DNA of 64,000 nucleotides, taken from the NCBI RefSeq assembly GCF_039555535.1, contig NZ_CP154630.1, positions 3,237,001-3,301,000 of the forward strand. The letters run 5' to 3'. Of the stretch, positions 27,500 to 36,487 are shown one piece after another. The stretch comes from Stenotrophomonas maltophilia (GTDB lineage Bacteria > Pseudomonadota > Gammaproteobacteria > Xanthomonadales > Xanthomonadaceae). A program made the translations under genes and the position numbers. The notes under the pieces were generated by a model. That model worked only from the letters and a program-made list of their open reading frames with translations. It was not told the origin of the DNA and made no database searches. Numbering within the stretch: the stretch's first letter is position 1; each line of letters opens with the position of its first letter.

Positions 27500-28897
27500 T
27501 CAGACGTTCAGCAGCAGGAACTCGCGCTCCCACGAGCTGATGACACGGAAAAAGGTCTCGTATTCCTTGCGCTTCACCGAGATGTAGGCCCGGCAGAAGC
27601 GCTCGCCCAGCAGGGCCTGCAGCTCGCTGCACTGCTCCAGCCCATCCAGCGCTTCGCCCAGCGAGCGCGGCAGGTTGTAGCCCAGTTCCTTGGCACTGCC
27701 GGTCACCGGCGCGTCCGGTGCCAGCCGCTCGCGGATGCCAAGCAGGCCGCAGGCCAGGGTCGCGGCCATCGCCAGGTAGGGGTTGGCGTCGGAGCCGGCG
27801 AAACGGCTCTCCACGCGCATGTTTTCCGGCGTGTCCAGCGGCACGCGCAGGCCGCAGGTGCGGTTGTCGAAGCCCCAGTGCACGTTGCTCGGCGAGACTT
27901 CGCCGAACACCAGCCGGCGGTAGGAATTGACGTTCGGCGCGAAGAACGCCATCGCCTGCGGCGCGTACTTCTGCAGGCCGCCCAGATAGTGGCCGAACAC
28001 CGGGCTGAACTCGCCTTCAGCATCGGTATCACCGGCGAACACATTGCTGCCGTCGCTCACCCGCACCAGGCTCTGGTGGATGTGCATGGCACTGCCCGGC
28101 TCGTTCTCCATCGGCTTGGCCAGGAACGTGGCATACACGCCGTGGCGCATCGCCGCCTCGCGCATGGTGCGCTTGAACAGGAACACCTGGTCGGCCAGGT
28201 CCATCGCATCGGCGTGGGTGAAATTGACCTCCAGCTGCGCCGCGCCGGACTCATGGATCAACGTGTCCACGTCCAGCTTCATCGCATCGGCGTAGTCGTA
28301 CATCAGGTCGAGGATCGGGTCGAATTCGTTGACCGCGTCAATCGAGTACGACTGCCGCGCCGTCTCCGGGCGCCCGGAGCGGCCGGCCGGTGGCAGCAGC
28401 GGGAAGTCCGGGTCGGTGTTCTTCTGCACCAGGAAGAACTCCAGCTCCGGCGCCACCACCGGGCGTAGGCCCAACTCGGCGTAGGCTGCCAGCACGCGGC
28501 GCAGCACATTGCGCGGTGCCAGTTCGTGCGGCTCACCGTTCTTGGTGTAGCAATCGTGGATGACCTGCGCGGTGGCATCGGCCGCCCACGGCACCATGCG
28601 CACCGTGTCAGGATCGGGGCGCAGCATCATGTCCGAGTCCGACGGCGAGGTCAGCTCGTAGTAGTCATCAGGGAACTCGCCGGTGACGGTGGTGGCGAAG
28701 ATGCCTTCGGGCAGCCGCGTACCGTAGTCGTGCGAGAACTTGTCGGCGGGAATGATCTTGCCGCGCGCGTTGCCGGTGATGTCCGGCACCAGGCATTCGA
28801 CCTCGGTGATGCGCCGCTCCTTCAACCAGCGCAGCAGGCTGCTTTCCTGCGGTGCGGGGGGCGTAGCCGTCTTGCGCGGGCGCGTTCGGGAACTCAT
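27500..28897 (-). CDS. puuA: Gamma-glutamylputrescine synthetase (glutamine synthetase family)
   Basis: A 465-residue enzyme of the glutamine synthetase fold that joins glutamate to putrescine at the expense of ATP, the first step of the Puu pathway. Metal and substrate motifs are visible: APELEFFLVQ, GAAQLEVNFTHADAMDLADQ, GSAMHIHQSL, and NRTCGLRVP with VESRFAGSDANPYL. The start at 28897 overlaps puuD by 4 bp. The length matches PuuA rather than the longer GlnA, and the neighbours puuD/puuB support the assignment. Confidence 0.92.
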   Translation of the reverse strand: MSSRTRPRKTATPPAPQESSLLRWLKERRITEVECLVPDITGNARGKIIPADKFSHDYGTRLPEGIFATTVTGEFPDDYYELTSPSDSDMMLRPDPDTVRMVPWAADATAQVIHDCYTKNGEPHELAPRNVLRRVLAAYAELGLRPVVAPELEFFLVQKNTDPDFPLLPPAGRSGRPETARQSYSIDAVNEFDPILDLMYDYADAMKLDVDTLIHESGAAQLEVNFTHADAMDLADQVFLFKRTMREAAMRHGVYATFLAKPMENEPGSAMHIHQSLVRVSDGSNVFAGDTDAEGEFSPVFGHYLGGLQKYAPQAMAFFAPNVNSYRRLVFGEVSPSNVHWGFDNRTCGLRVPLDTPENMRVESRFAGSDANPYLAMAATLACGLLGIRERLAPDAPVTGSAKELGYNLPRSLGEALDGLEQCSELQALLGERFCRAYISVKRKEYETFFRVISSWEREFLLLNV

Positions 28898-29655
28898 CGG
28901 GAATCCAGTCGGTTCTGTTGGTGCTGCCGGCAAGCTTGGCCGAACGCACGGAAAATAACGTGATAGAACGGCGAATCCATGACACGCCACTCCGGGTGCC
29001 ACTGTACGCCGAGCACGAAACGATGGCGTGTGCTGCGCGCCGCCTCGACCAGTCCATCATCGGCCACGGCCTCGACCTGCAGCCCGTGCGCCAGTCGATC
29101 GATACCCTGCCCGTGAACGGAATTGACCTGTGCGCGGTCGCCACCCTGCCACTGCGCCAGCCAACCATCAACCGCCAGGGCGACCGCATGGACCGGCCCA
29201 TACTGCACCTCAACCGGCGCCTGCGGGTCTTCACGATGATCCGACAGACCCGGTACCGCGTGCACCTGCGGATGCAGCGTGCCACCCAGCGCAACGTTCA
29301 ACTCCTGGAAGCCGCGGCAGATCGCCAGCACCGGCAGGTCCAACGCCAGCGCCTCGTGCAGCAGTGCGAAGGCGCTGGCATCGCGGGCCGGATCATGCGG
29401 GTTCCCCGGCCAACTGCGGCCGCCTTCGTAGTGTTGTGGTTCGATGTTGCTGACCGCACCGGTCAGCAGCAGGCCATCGAGGCCGTGCAGCCAGTCGGCG
29501 GGCGGCAGCGGTGGCTGCAGGCTGGGCAGTATCACCGGGGTAACGTCGGCCGCCTCAACCAACGCACGCACGTACTTCTCGCCGGCCACCGCGAAACGAT
29601 GATGGCCGAGCACGGTGCTGTCGGTGGGCAGCCCCACCCAGGGCAGGCGACGCAT
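28894..29655 (-). CDS. puuD: Gamma-glutamyl-GABA hydrolase (class I glutamine amidotransferase)
   Basis: A 253-residue peptidase C26 protein that releases GABA and glutamate from gamma-glutamyl-GABA. The catalytic Cys is in LPVLAICRGFQELNVALGG (about residue 114) and the His-Glu pair in FVLGVQWHPEW. It is the first gene of the puuD-puuA-potF transcript and overlaps puuA by 4 bp. It is divergent from puuB, with about 160 bp between that should hold both promoters. Confidence 0.92.
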   Translation of the reverse strand: MRRLPWVGLPTDSTVLGHHRFAVAGEKYVRALVEAADVTPVILPSLQPPLPPADWLHGLDGLLLTGAVSNIEPQHYEGGRSWPGNPHDPARDASAFALLHEALALDLPVLAICRGFQELNVALGGTLHPQVHAVPGLSDHREDPQAPVEVQYGPVHAVALAVDGWLAQWQGGDRAQVNSVHGQGIDRLAHGLQVEAVADDGLVEAARSTRHRFVLGVQWHPEWRVMDSPFYHVIFRAFGQACRQHQQNRLDSR

Positions 29656-29815
29656 GGAAAACTCCTTGGCGTGCCGACACGTTACCCGCCTGTCCGCAAT
29701 GGGGGCAAGTCATCGCCGTCACGCCACGGCCGTCGCGCATCGGTGAAACTACGCGGGTGAACGCTGATCGACCTGCCCCGCTCCGTCCTGCCGCCCTGCG
29801 CCCGCGAGGCCAGCA

Positions 29816-31093
29816 GTGAGCGCCGCCTTCCCGCCCAGCTGGTACGCAGCCAGCCTGCCCGAGCCGCCCGCACTGCCTCCGTTGCAGGGTGACGTACATG
29901 CCGATGTCGCGGTGCTAGGCGCCGGCTATACCGGCCTCACTGCTGCGCTGGAACTGGCCGCGCGCGGCCAGCGCGTGGTGCTGCTGGAGGCGCAGCGGAT
30001 CGGCTGGGGCGCCTCCGGCCGCAATGGCGGCCAGGCACTGGTCGGCTACGGCTGCGAGGTGGACGAGCTGGAGCGGCAGCTGGGTCGCGACGATGCACGC
30101 CACCTGTTCGACTGGTCGCGCGACGCGGTGCAGGCGATGCGCACCCGCATCGATCGCCACCGCATCGACTGCCATTGGGTTGAAGGCCACGCCAGCGTCG
30201 CCATCCGTGAACGCCACGAGCGCGACCTGCAGGCCAACTGCGAGCACCTGCAACGGCATTACGACTACCCCATGCAGTGGTGGAGCCGTGACGCCCTGCG
30301 CGCGCAGCTGGACAGCCCGCGCTATCGAGCCGCGATGTTCGACCCGCTCAGCGCGCACCTGCACCCGCTGGCGTACGCGCGCGGCCTGGCCGCTGCAGCG
30401 CGTGCGGCGGGGGTGGTCATCCACGAGGATTCGCCCGTGGTGCGCATCCAGCGCGGAGCGCAGCCGACCCTGCACACTGCACAGGGCCGCGTGCGCGCCG
30501 CACACCTGGTGGTGGCCGGCAACGCCTGGCTGCAGGGCCTGCTGCCCGAGCTGGAGCGGCGGATCATGCCGGTGGGCACCTACATCGGTGCCAGTGAGCC
30601 ACTGGGTGCCGAACGTGCACGCGCCCTGATCGGCAACAACATGGCCGTGGCCGACACCGCCTGGGCACTGGATTACTTCCGCCTCAGCCACGACCACCGC
30701 CTGCTCTTCGGCGGCCGCGCCAGCTACTCGGCACTGCCCCCGCCCGGCCTGCGCGGGGTGATGCAGCGACGCATGCACGATGTCTTCCCGCAGCTGGCCG
30801 ACGTGGTACTGGACCGGGTCTGGGGTGGCTACGTGGACATCACCCGCAACCGCGCACCCCACTGGGGCCGGCTGGACGGCAATCTGTATTTCGCGCAGGG
30901 GTTTTCGGGGCATGGCGTCGCCGCCGCCGGGTTGGCCGGCGAGGTGATCGCCGCCGCCATCGCCGGCCAGAGCGAGCGCCTGGACGTATTCCAGCGCCTG
31001 CGCCATGCGCCCTTCCCCGGCGGCCGGCTGCTGCGCACGCCGCTGCTGGTGGCGGCGATGTCGTGGTACAAGCTGCGGGATGCGTTGTGGTAG
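29816..31093 (+). CDS. puuB: Gamma-glutamylputrescine oxidase (DAO-family FAD oxidoreductase)
   Basis: A 425-residue flavoprotein that oxidises gamma-glutamylputrescine to the aldehyde, releasing ammonia and hydrogen peroxide. The N-terminus SWYAASLPEPPALPPLQGDV leads to the FAD motif VAVLGAGYTGLTAALELAAR. IGWGASGRNGGQALVGYG and a C-terminal FAQGFSGHGVAAAGLAGEV are typical of PuuB. The start is a GTG at 29816. It is divergent from puuD and separate from puuC at 38.4 kb. Confidence 0.92.
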   Translation: MSAAFPPSWYAASLPEPPALPPLQGDVHADVAVLGAGYTGLTAALELAARGQRVVLLEAQRIGWGASGRNGGQALVGYGCEVDELERQLGRDDARHLFDWSRDAVQAMRTRIDRHRIDCHWVEGHASVAIRERHERDLQANCEHLQRHYDYPMQWWSRDALRAQLDSPRYRAAMFDPLSAHLHPLAYARGLAAAARAAGVVIHEDSPVVRIQRGAQPTLHTAQGRVRAAHLVVAGNAWLQGLLPELERRIMPVGTYIGASEPLGAERARALIGNNMAVADTAWALDYFRLSHDHRLLFGGRASYSALPPPGLRGVMQRRMHDVFPQLADVVLDRVWGGYVDITRNRAPHWGRLDGNLYFAQGFSGHGVAAAGLAGEVIAAAIAGQSERLDVFQRLRHAPFPGGRLLRTPLLVAAMSWYKLRDALW

Positions 31094-31143
31094 CGGGACC
31101 CTTCCCAGCCACATAATCGGCGCAGGCGCTGGGGAGCACGTGG

Positions 31144-32748
31144 ATGCAGTGGTGGAAGGACGGCCTGCAGGTGAAGATACGCGTCAGCCCCGAGGGGCTG
31201 GTGCTGGCGCTGCTCTATGCCTTGGCCTGCTGGGGCGCGCGCAAGCTGTCTTTGGACCAGTTCTTCCTGCCTGCCGGCGTGCGGGTGGCCGCGCTGTTGC
31301 TGTGCCCACCCCGTCTTTGGCCCTACCTGCTGATGGGTGAATACGCCTACTTCGCGCATCTGCGCATCCCGCTGATCAGCAAATACAACCTGACCTGGGT
31401 GATCCTGGCCTCGGTATTCCTGATGCCTGCCGTGATGCTGATCGTGCGCCTGCACCGGAGACTGCTGGCACGTACCACGATCGTCGGCGTGATCTCCATC
31501 GCGGCATGCGCCGCGACGGTCATCAGCCTGCTCAACCTGGGAATCTCGTACCTGCTCTGGGCCCCGTTGCATGAAGAGACATTTCTCACCAATGTGTTGC
31601 GCTATGCGCTGGGCGACTTCACCGGCATCCTGATCCTCGCGCCTCTGGCATTGCTGTGGATACGCCGCGCCGAGGAAAAATGGACAACCCGGTCTGTTGC
31701 GGCCACGGTCGCAGCACTCGCCGCCATGCTGGTCATCGGCCTGCAGGCGACGCCGGTACCTGCCTCGATCACGGCCCCCGGTTCGCTGCAGTTGTTGTTG
31801 ATCCTGCCTATTCCCGCAATCGCCCTGACCTGCCTGCTGGGATGGCGCGGTGCGGCCATCGGTGTCGCCGCCGTGAACATGATCCTTGGCCTGAGCACTC
31901 CCTCCGACCATCCGACGGCATTCGATCAGGCGACCTTCGCGACCCAGCAGGCCATGGCCATCGCCAGCATCGCCCTGCTCCTGCTGGGCGCTCGCATCAC
32001 CCACTTCCAGAACCAGCACCGGTTGCGCGAGGAAGATGGCAGAGCGGCCCTGCAGCTTGCGCGGAATTCACATCTGGCCAGCGAGATGGACCTGCGCGAA
32101 CGGGCGGCGCACCTGCGCCAGCTGGGCGATGGCATGGACCTGTCTCTGAACGAGATGGTGAACTGGCTCCATGCTCAGGGTCATCACGCGGTGGCTGACA
32201 GCCTGCGGCATACCTCGGAGGTGCATTCACGCCTGTTCCGGGCCCAGGCCAGCATGATCTATCCCGCCGCTCTGGAGCGACTGGGCTTGTATGTGGCGTT
32301 GCAAGCCGGTGGGGTGCGTGAGGCTTGGAATGCCACGCATCGAATCGGACAACCCAGGTTGACGGGGGACCCCTGCGCGCTCGGGGTCGGCCTGCAGCTT
32401 GCTGCCTACAGGCTCGTGGTTGACGCGGTATCGCTTCTATTGAAATGCGAGCCTGGGCAGATCTCGGTCAGTATCCGCTGCGGACGTTCCATCCGGAAGC
32501 GTGGTGCCTTCATCTGCGTGGCTCTTCTGGACCGCCGCGAATCACTGGGAAGCCGTGCAAAGGAACTGGCAAACGAGCAGCTGCTGGGCCGGGTCCTAGC
32601 ACATGCGGGCCACATGGACTTGAGTGGCAACAGGCTCAGGATGGTATTGACCGAAGCACGGGAAGCTCCCCGCCAGGCAGGCGCTGCTGAAGCCGTGTGG
32701 GAAAGCACACGCTCCATCGACCGTGGCCCCCCCCGGACCGCGATCTGA
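31144..32748 (+). CDS. MASE1 domain membrane protein with degenerate histidine-kinase-like tail (copy 1)
   Basis: A 534-residue protein. Residues 15-300 form about eight membrane helices of the MASE1 sensor type (LSLDQFFLPAGVRVAALLLC, LWPYLLMGEYAYFAHLRIP, ISLLNLGISYLL). The cytoplasmic tail (about 310-520) has a coiled-coil-like segment (ERAAHLRQLGDGMDLSLNEM) where a kinase would carry its phosphoacceptor His. A later segment (LQLAAYRLVVDAVSLLLKCE) is placed like a HATPase N box but without the Asn and without later G boxes. It is probably a signalling pseudokinase. The next gene encodes a close paralogue. Confidence 0.75.
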   Translation: MQWWKDGLQVKIRVSPEGLVLALLYALACWGARKLSLDQFFLPAGVRVAALLLCPPRLWPYLLMGEYAYFAHLRIPLISKYNLTWVILASVFLMPAVMLIVRLHRRLLARTTIVGVISIAACAATVISLLNLGISYLLWAPLHEETFLTNVLRYALGDFTGILILAPLALLWIRRAEEKWTTRSVAATVAALAAMLVIGLQATPVPASITAPGSLQLLLILPIPAIALTCLLGWRGAAIGVAAVNMILGLSTPSDHPTAFDQATFATQQAMAIASIALLLLGARITHFQNQHRLREEDGRAALQLARNSHLASEMDLRERAAHLRQLGDGMDLSLNEMVNWLHAQGHHAVADSLRHTSEVHSRLFRAQASMIYPAALERLGLYVALQAGGVREAWNATHRIGQPRLTGDPCALGVGLQLAAYRLVVDAVSLLLKCEPGQISVSIRCGRSIRKRGAFICVALLDRRESLGSRAKELANEQLLGRVLAHAGHMDLSGNRLRMVLTEAREAPRQAGAAEAVWESTRSIDRGPPRTAI

Positions 32749-32946
32749 CTTTCCCAATGAAAGGAGATGCAGATCATTACTCGAAAGTGATCGTTGGTCG
32801 GCGCCGAACCTACCCCGTCAGGACCTGGCGCCGGCGTGCAATTGCGCGCCCATGCTCCTGTCGATACTGTCATCCAATGGCGCGTCCTGAGGCGTTCAAG
32901 CAACCCGCACCGCCGCTGCCATGTCACGAGCAAGGGAGGCTCGGGT

Positions 32947-34500
32947 TTGGACCGATTCAAAAAGGCCGTTGAACTGAGCTTCCGTATCCGGCCAGCCGGG
33001 ATCGCCCTCGCGGCCGTCTATGCGCTGAGCTGCCTCGGTTCGCGTCAGTTCTCGCTGGATCAGTTCTTCCTGCCGGCGGGCATCCGTGCAGCGGCACTGC
33101 TGATCGTACCGACCCGCCTGTGGCCCTACCTGCTGCTGGGCGAGTACGCGTACTTCGCAACGCTGCGCATCCCCATGATCGACACCTATGGCCTGGACTG
33201 GGTCATCCTGGCTTCGACACTGCTGATGCCGATGGCGATGCTGGTGGTCTACCTGCATCGGATGAGAATGCCGTCCGAAGCAGCTACCGGTCTCTGGCTG
33301 CTGTCACTGTCCTTCTGCACGGCACTGTTCGTTCCGGGTCTCAACCTGGGCATTTCATATGTCCTATGGTCGAACCCACCACCCAGCAATCTGCTGGACG
33401 CGGTCGACCGGACGATCTTTGGCCACTTCGCCGCCATCATCACCCTGGTGCCGTTGGCATTCCTCTGGTCGCGACGGCAGGCCGACCCCGGTTGGAGCGA
33501 CCGTTTCGTCGCCCCTACCGCCTCGGCGATCCTGGTGATGCTGGTGTTGGGCCTGAGCATGCAATTGACAAGCGCCGGCGCCCACACGACGCGGACACAC
33601 ATGGTGCTGCTGGCCGCCCTGCCCGCCATCGCCCTGACCTTCATGCATGGGTGGCGCGGCGCGGCCATCGCGATTCCGTTGTTGAACCTCCCCCTGCACG
33701 GTGCAACGCCCAGCACCGGCCTGCCCTCCTCATTCGACCTGGGCACGTTCGCCACCCAACAGAACATGGCGGTGATGAGTGTCGCACTGCTGGCACTGGG
33801 TTCCAGCATCAGCTACCACCATCAGCGCGCCCGGTCCCGCGGCCTGGCCGAGGCAACCACACTGCGCCTGGCACGCGGCTCGCATCAGACCAGCGAGCGT
33901 GAGCTGCGTGAACGGGCCGTCCACCTGAAACACCTGGGCGAGGGCATGGACAGTTCGCTCAGCGAGATGGTCAGCTGGCTGAAGTCCCAAGGCCACCATG
34001 CGGTCGCAAACAGCCTGCAGCACGCGTCGTCGGTGCATTCACGCCTGTTCCGTGAACAGGCCAGCCTGGTCTATCCCACTGGACTGGAACAGGTCGGGCT
34101 CTACATCGCGCTGCAAGCCGGCGGTGCATGCGAAATCTGGAACAACACGCATCGCGTCATTCCGCCCAGGCTGGCGGGCAATCCCTGCCTGCTGACCGTG
34201 GATCTGCAACTGGCCATCTATCGCTCGCTGATCGAGGCGGTTTCACTTCTGCTGGAGCTGGAGACCGGCCAGGTATGCGTGCGTGCCCGAAGTGGTCGGG
34301 CAGGCAAACGTCGCGGCATTGTTGCTGTGGTGAGCCTGCTCGACCGTGGCTGCACGCTGTCCACGCGAACCACCCACCAGGCCATCGAGCGCCTGGCCGG
34401 GCGGATGCTTGCCTACGGCGGAGCAGTCCACTGTCGGGGCAATCGGCTGCGACTGGTCCTGCATGAACCAATCACCCACGCGTCGCCCGCGGCGGCCTGA
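32947..34500 (+). CDS. MASE1 domain membrane protein with degenerate histidine-kinase-like tail (copy 2)
   Basis: A 517-residue paralogue of the preceding protein, similar along the whole length (FSLDQFFLPAGIRAAALLIV, LWPYLLLGEYAYFATLRIP, SQGHHAVANSLQHASSVHSR). The start is taken as TTG at 32947: it has GGGAGG 7 nt upstream and aligns exactly with the start of copy 1, whereas the 51 upstream codons have no counterpart. As in copy 1, the His of the dimerisation box and the Asn of the N box are missing. It is followed 96 bp later by a GGDEF gene on the same strand. Confidence 0.75.
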   Translation: MDRFKKAVELSFRIRPAGIALAAVYALSCLGSRQFSLDQFFLPAGIRAAALLIVPTRLWPYLLLGEYAYFATLRIPMIDTYGLDWVILASTLLMPMAMLVVYLHRMRMPSEAATGLWLLSLSFCTALFVPGLNLGISYVLWSNPPPSNLLDAVDRTIFGHFAAIITLVPLAFLWSRRQADPGWSDRFVAPTASAILVMLVLGLSMQLTSAGAHTTRTHMVLLAALPAIALTFMHGWRGAAIAIPLLNLPLHGATPSTGLPSSFDLGTFATQQNMAVMSVALLALGSSISYHHQRARSRGLAEATTLRLARGSHQTSERELRERAVHLKHLGEGMDSSLSEMVSWLKSQGHHAVANSLQHASSVHSRLFREQASLVYPTGLEQVGLYIALQAGGACEIWNNTHRVIPPRLAGNPCLLTVDLQLAIYRSLIEAVSLLLELETGQVCVRARSGRAGKRRGIVAVVSLLDRGCTLSTRTTHQAIERLAGRMLAYGGAVHCRGNRLRLVLHEPITHASPAAA

Positions 34501-34596
34501 CACGCAATCCCGCCCGGCGCGCAGCGTTCGCAGCTAAAGTTGCAGCCGAAACCGCCGTTATCCGTGCCGAGCCCCTCCCTCGTGAGCCACCGCATC

Positions 34597-35940
34597 ATGC
34601 CCGTCCTGCCGCAGGCCGCCGTCGATGGCGACCTGGCCGATCCGCTGCCGCAGCGGATCCTGCTGGTCGAAAACTCCCGTGCTTTCACCGGCATGCTGCG
34701 CGAGGCCATCGAGCAGCGCCTGGAGCTGCCGGTGGTGATCGCCTCCACCCTGGCCGAGGCCGACCGCCTGCTGAACGAAGGTGGTGGCTGGTTCCTGGTA
34801 CTGACCGGGCTGGTGCTGGCCGATGGCGACCGCGACGCGGTGGTCGAGTTCTTCCTCAAGCGCAACCTGCCCACCGTGGTGGTCAGCGGCGTCTACGACG
34901 AGGACCTGCGCAAGCGCGTGCTGCAGCAGCAGATCATCGACTATGTGCTGAAGAACACGCCCGGCAGCATCGATTACCTGGTGTGGCTGGTACAGCGGCT
35001 GGAACGCAACCGCCGCATCGCCGCGCTGGTGGTGGACGACTCACCGTCCGCGCGCGGTTATGCCGCAGCCTTGCTGCGCATGTATGGGCATGAGGTGCAT
35101 GAGGCGGCCGATGGCAATGAGGGCCTGGCTGCAATCGAGGCGCATCCGGCGATCCGCCTCGCCGTGGTCGACCAGGAAATGCCGGGCATGCAGGGCGTGG
35201 AGTTCACCCGCCGCCTGCGCACCCTGCGCTCCCGCGACAAGGTGGCGGTGATCGGCATCTCCGGCAATACCGATGCGTCGTTGATCCCGCGCTTCCTGAA
35301 GAACGGCGCCAACGATTTCCTGCGCAAGCCGTTCTCGCGCGAGGAATTCTTCTGCCGGGTCTCGCAGAATGTGGACCAACTGGAGCTGATCGGCACCCTG
35401 CAGGACCTGGCCACCCGCGACTTCCTCACCGGGCTGCCCAACCGGCGCTGCTTCCTCGAGCAGAGCCAACGCCAGCTGCCGCAACTGCAGCTGCACGGGC
35501 AGTGCGTGGCGGTGGCGATGATCGACATCGACCACTTCAAGCACATCAACGACACCCATGGCCACGAAGCCGGCGACGATGCGTTGCGCGCTGTGGCCAG
35601 CGCGGTGGCCGCGCACGCGCGCAGCCATGACCTGATCGCACGCTTCGGTGGCGAGGAGTTCTGCCTTCTGGTACCTGACATGGAGCAGGACGAGGCACTG
35701 CTGTACTTCGAGGAACTGCGCCAGCGCATCGCCGCGCTGGAGGTCGACATCGGCACTGCCACCCTGCGCATGACCGTCAGCATCGGCCTGTGCTGCCTGC
35801 GCCCGCAGCGCGATGCACTGCACCGGCTGATATCCGAAGCCGACCGCCAGCTGTACCTGGCCAAGGCCGGTGGCCGCAACCGGGTCAGCTGCACCACGGT
35901 GGCCAGCCCGCTGCGCCCACGCGAGCCGGCGCTGCCCTGA
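34597..35940 (+). CDS. REC-REC-GGDEF diguanylate cyclase response regulator
   Basis: A 447-residue protein. The first receiver domain (about residues 20-130) is degenerate: the acidic pocket reads VEN and the phosphoacceptor position reads LTG instead of an Asp. The second receiver (about 145-260) is intact, with LVVDDSPSA and [10 protein letters not shown]. The cyclase domain (about 275-435) has RFGGEEF and an inhibitory I site, RSHD, five residues before it. It should make cyclic di-GMP under phosphorylation control with product feedback. The start is uncertain: ATG at 34597 used; GTG at 34582 or TTG at 34540 possible. Confidence 0.88.
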
Positions 35941-35950
35941 CCGGCACGCT

Positions 35951-35964
35951 TTGATCCAGATCAA
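35951..35964 (+). promoter_or_regulatory. Perfect FNR/Anr-type box before the hemerythrin gene
   Basis: TTGATCCAGATCAA matches the FNR consensus TTGATNNNNATCAA at every defined base. A -10-like TACAGT lies at 35987-35992, which would place the box centre near -41.5, the usual activating (class II) position. A small GTAG-type palindrome (35966-35989) lies between. The regulator is presumably an FNR/Anr homologue encoded elsewhere. Confidence 0.7.
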
Positions 35965-36025
35965 CGCCGCCCGCGCAGGGCGGCTCTACAGTCGGCCCCG
36001 ACATACGCATGAAGGGGAGCCGGGG

Positions 36026-36487
36026 ATGGCACTACTGGTCTGGCAGGACGATCTGAACATCGGCATCGATGTGATCGACCAACAACACCGCCGCATCATC
36101 GAAATGCTCAACCACCTGCACGTGGCCCAGGCCAGCATGCAGCGTGCCGCGGTGGGTGAAGTGATCGACGAAGTGGTGGACTACACCATGTCGCACTTCG
36201 CGTTCGAGGAAGAGCTGATGGAAGAAGCGGGCTACCCGTTCTGTGCCGCGCACAAGCGCGTGCATGAGGTCTTCATCAAGCGGGTATCGGAGTACCGCAT
36301 GCGCTTCCAGGCCGGCGAGGACATCAGCGACGAACTGCGCACCATGCTCTCGCGCTGGCTGTTCAACCACATCCGTGGTGATGACCAGGCCTATGCCGAA
36401 CAGGTCAAGGCGCACCTGAACCAGTTCGCCCGCGAACACCAGGGCGGTGGCTGGCTGGGTCGCACGCTCAAGCGCTTCTTTGGTTGA
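36026..36487 (+). CDS. Bacteriohemerythrin
   Basis: A 153-residue oxygen-binding di-iron protein. All seven expected ligands are present: His21 (DQQH), His57 and Glu61 (SHFAFEE), His76 and His80 (AAHKRVH), His115 and Asp120 (NHIRGDD). The start at 36026 has GGGGAG just upstream. It lies 85 bp after the diguanylate cyclase gene behind a perfect FNR-type box, suggesting induction at low oxygen. The last 20 bp overlap the 3' end of the convergent MFS gene, an unusually tight tail-to-tail arrangement. Confidence 0.93.
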
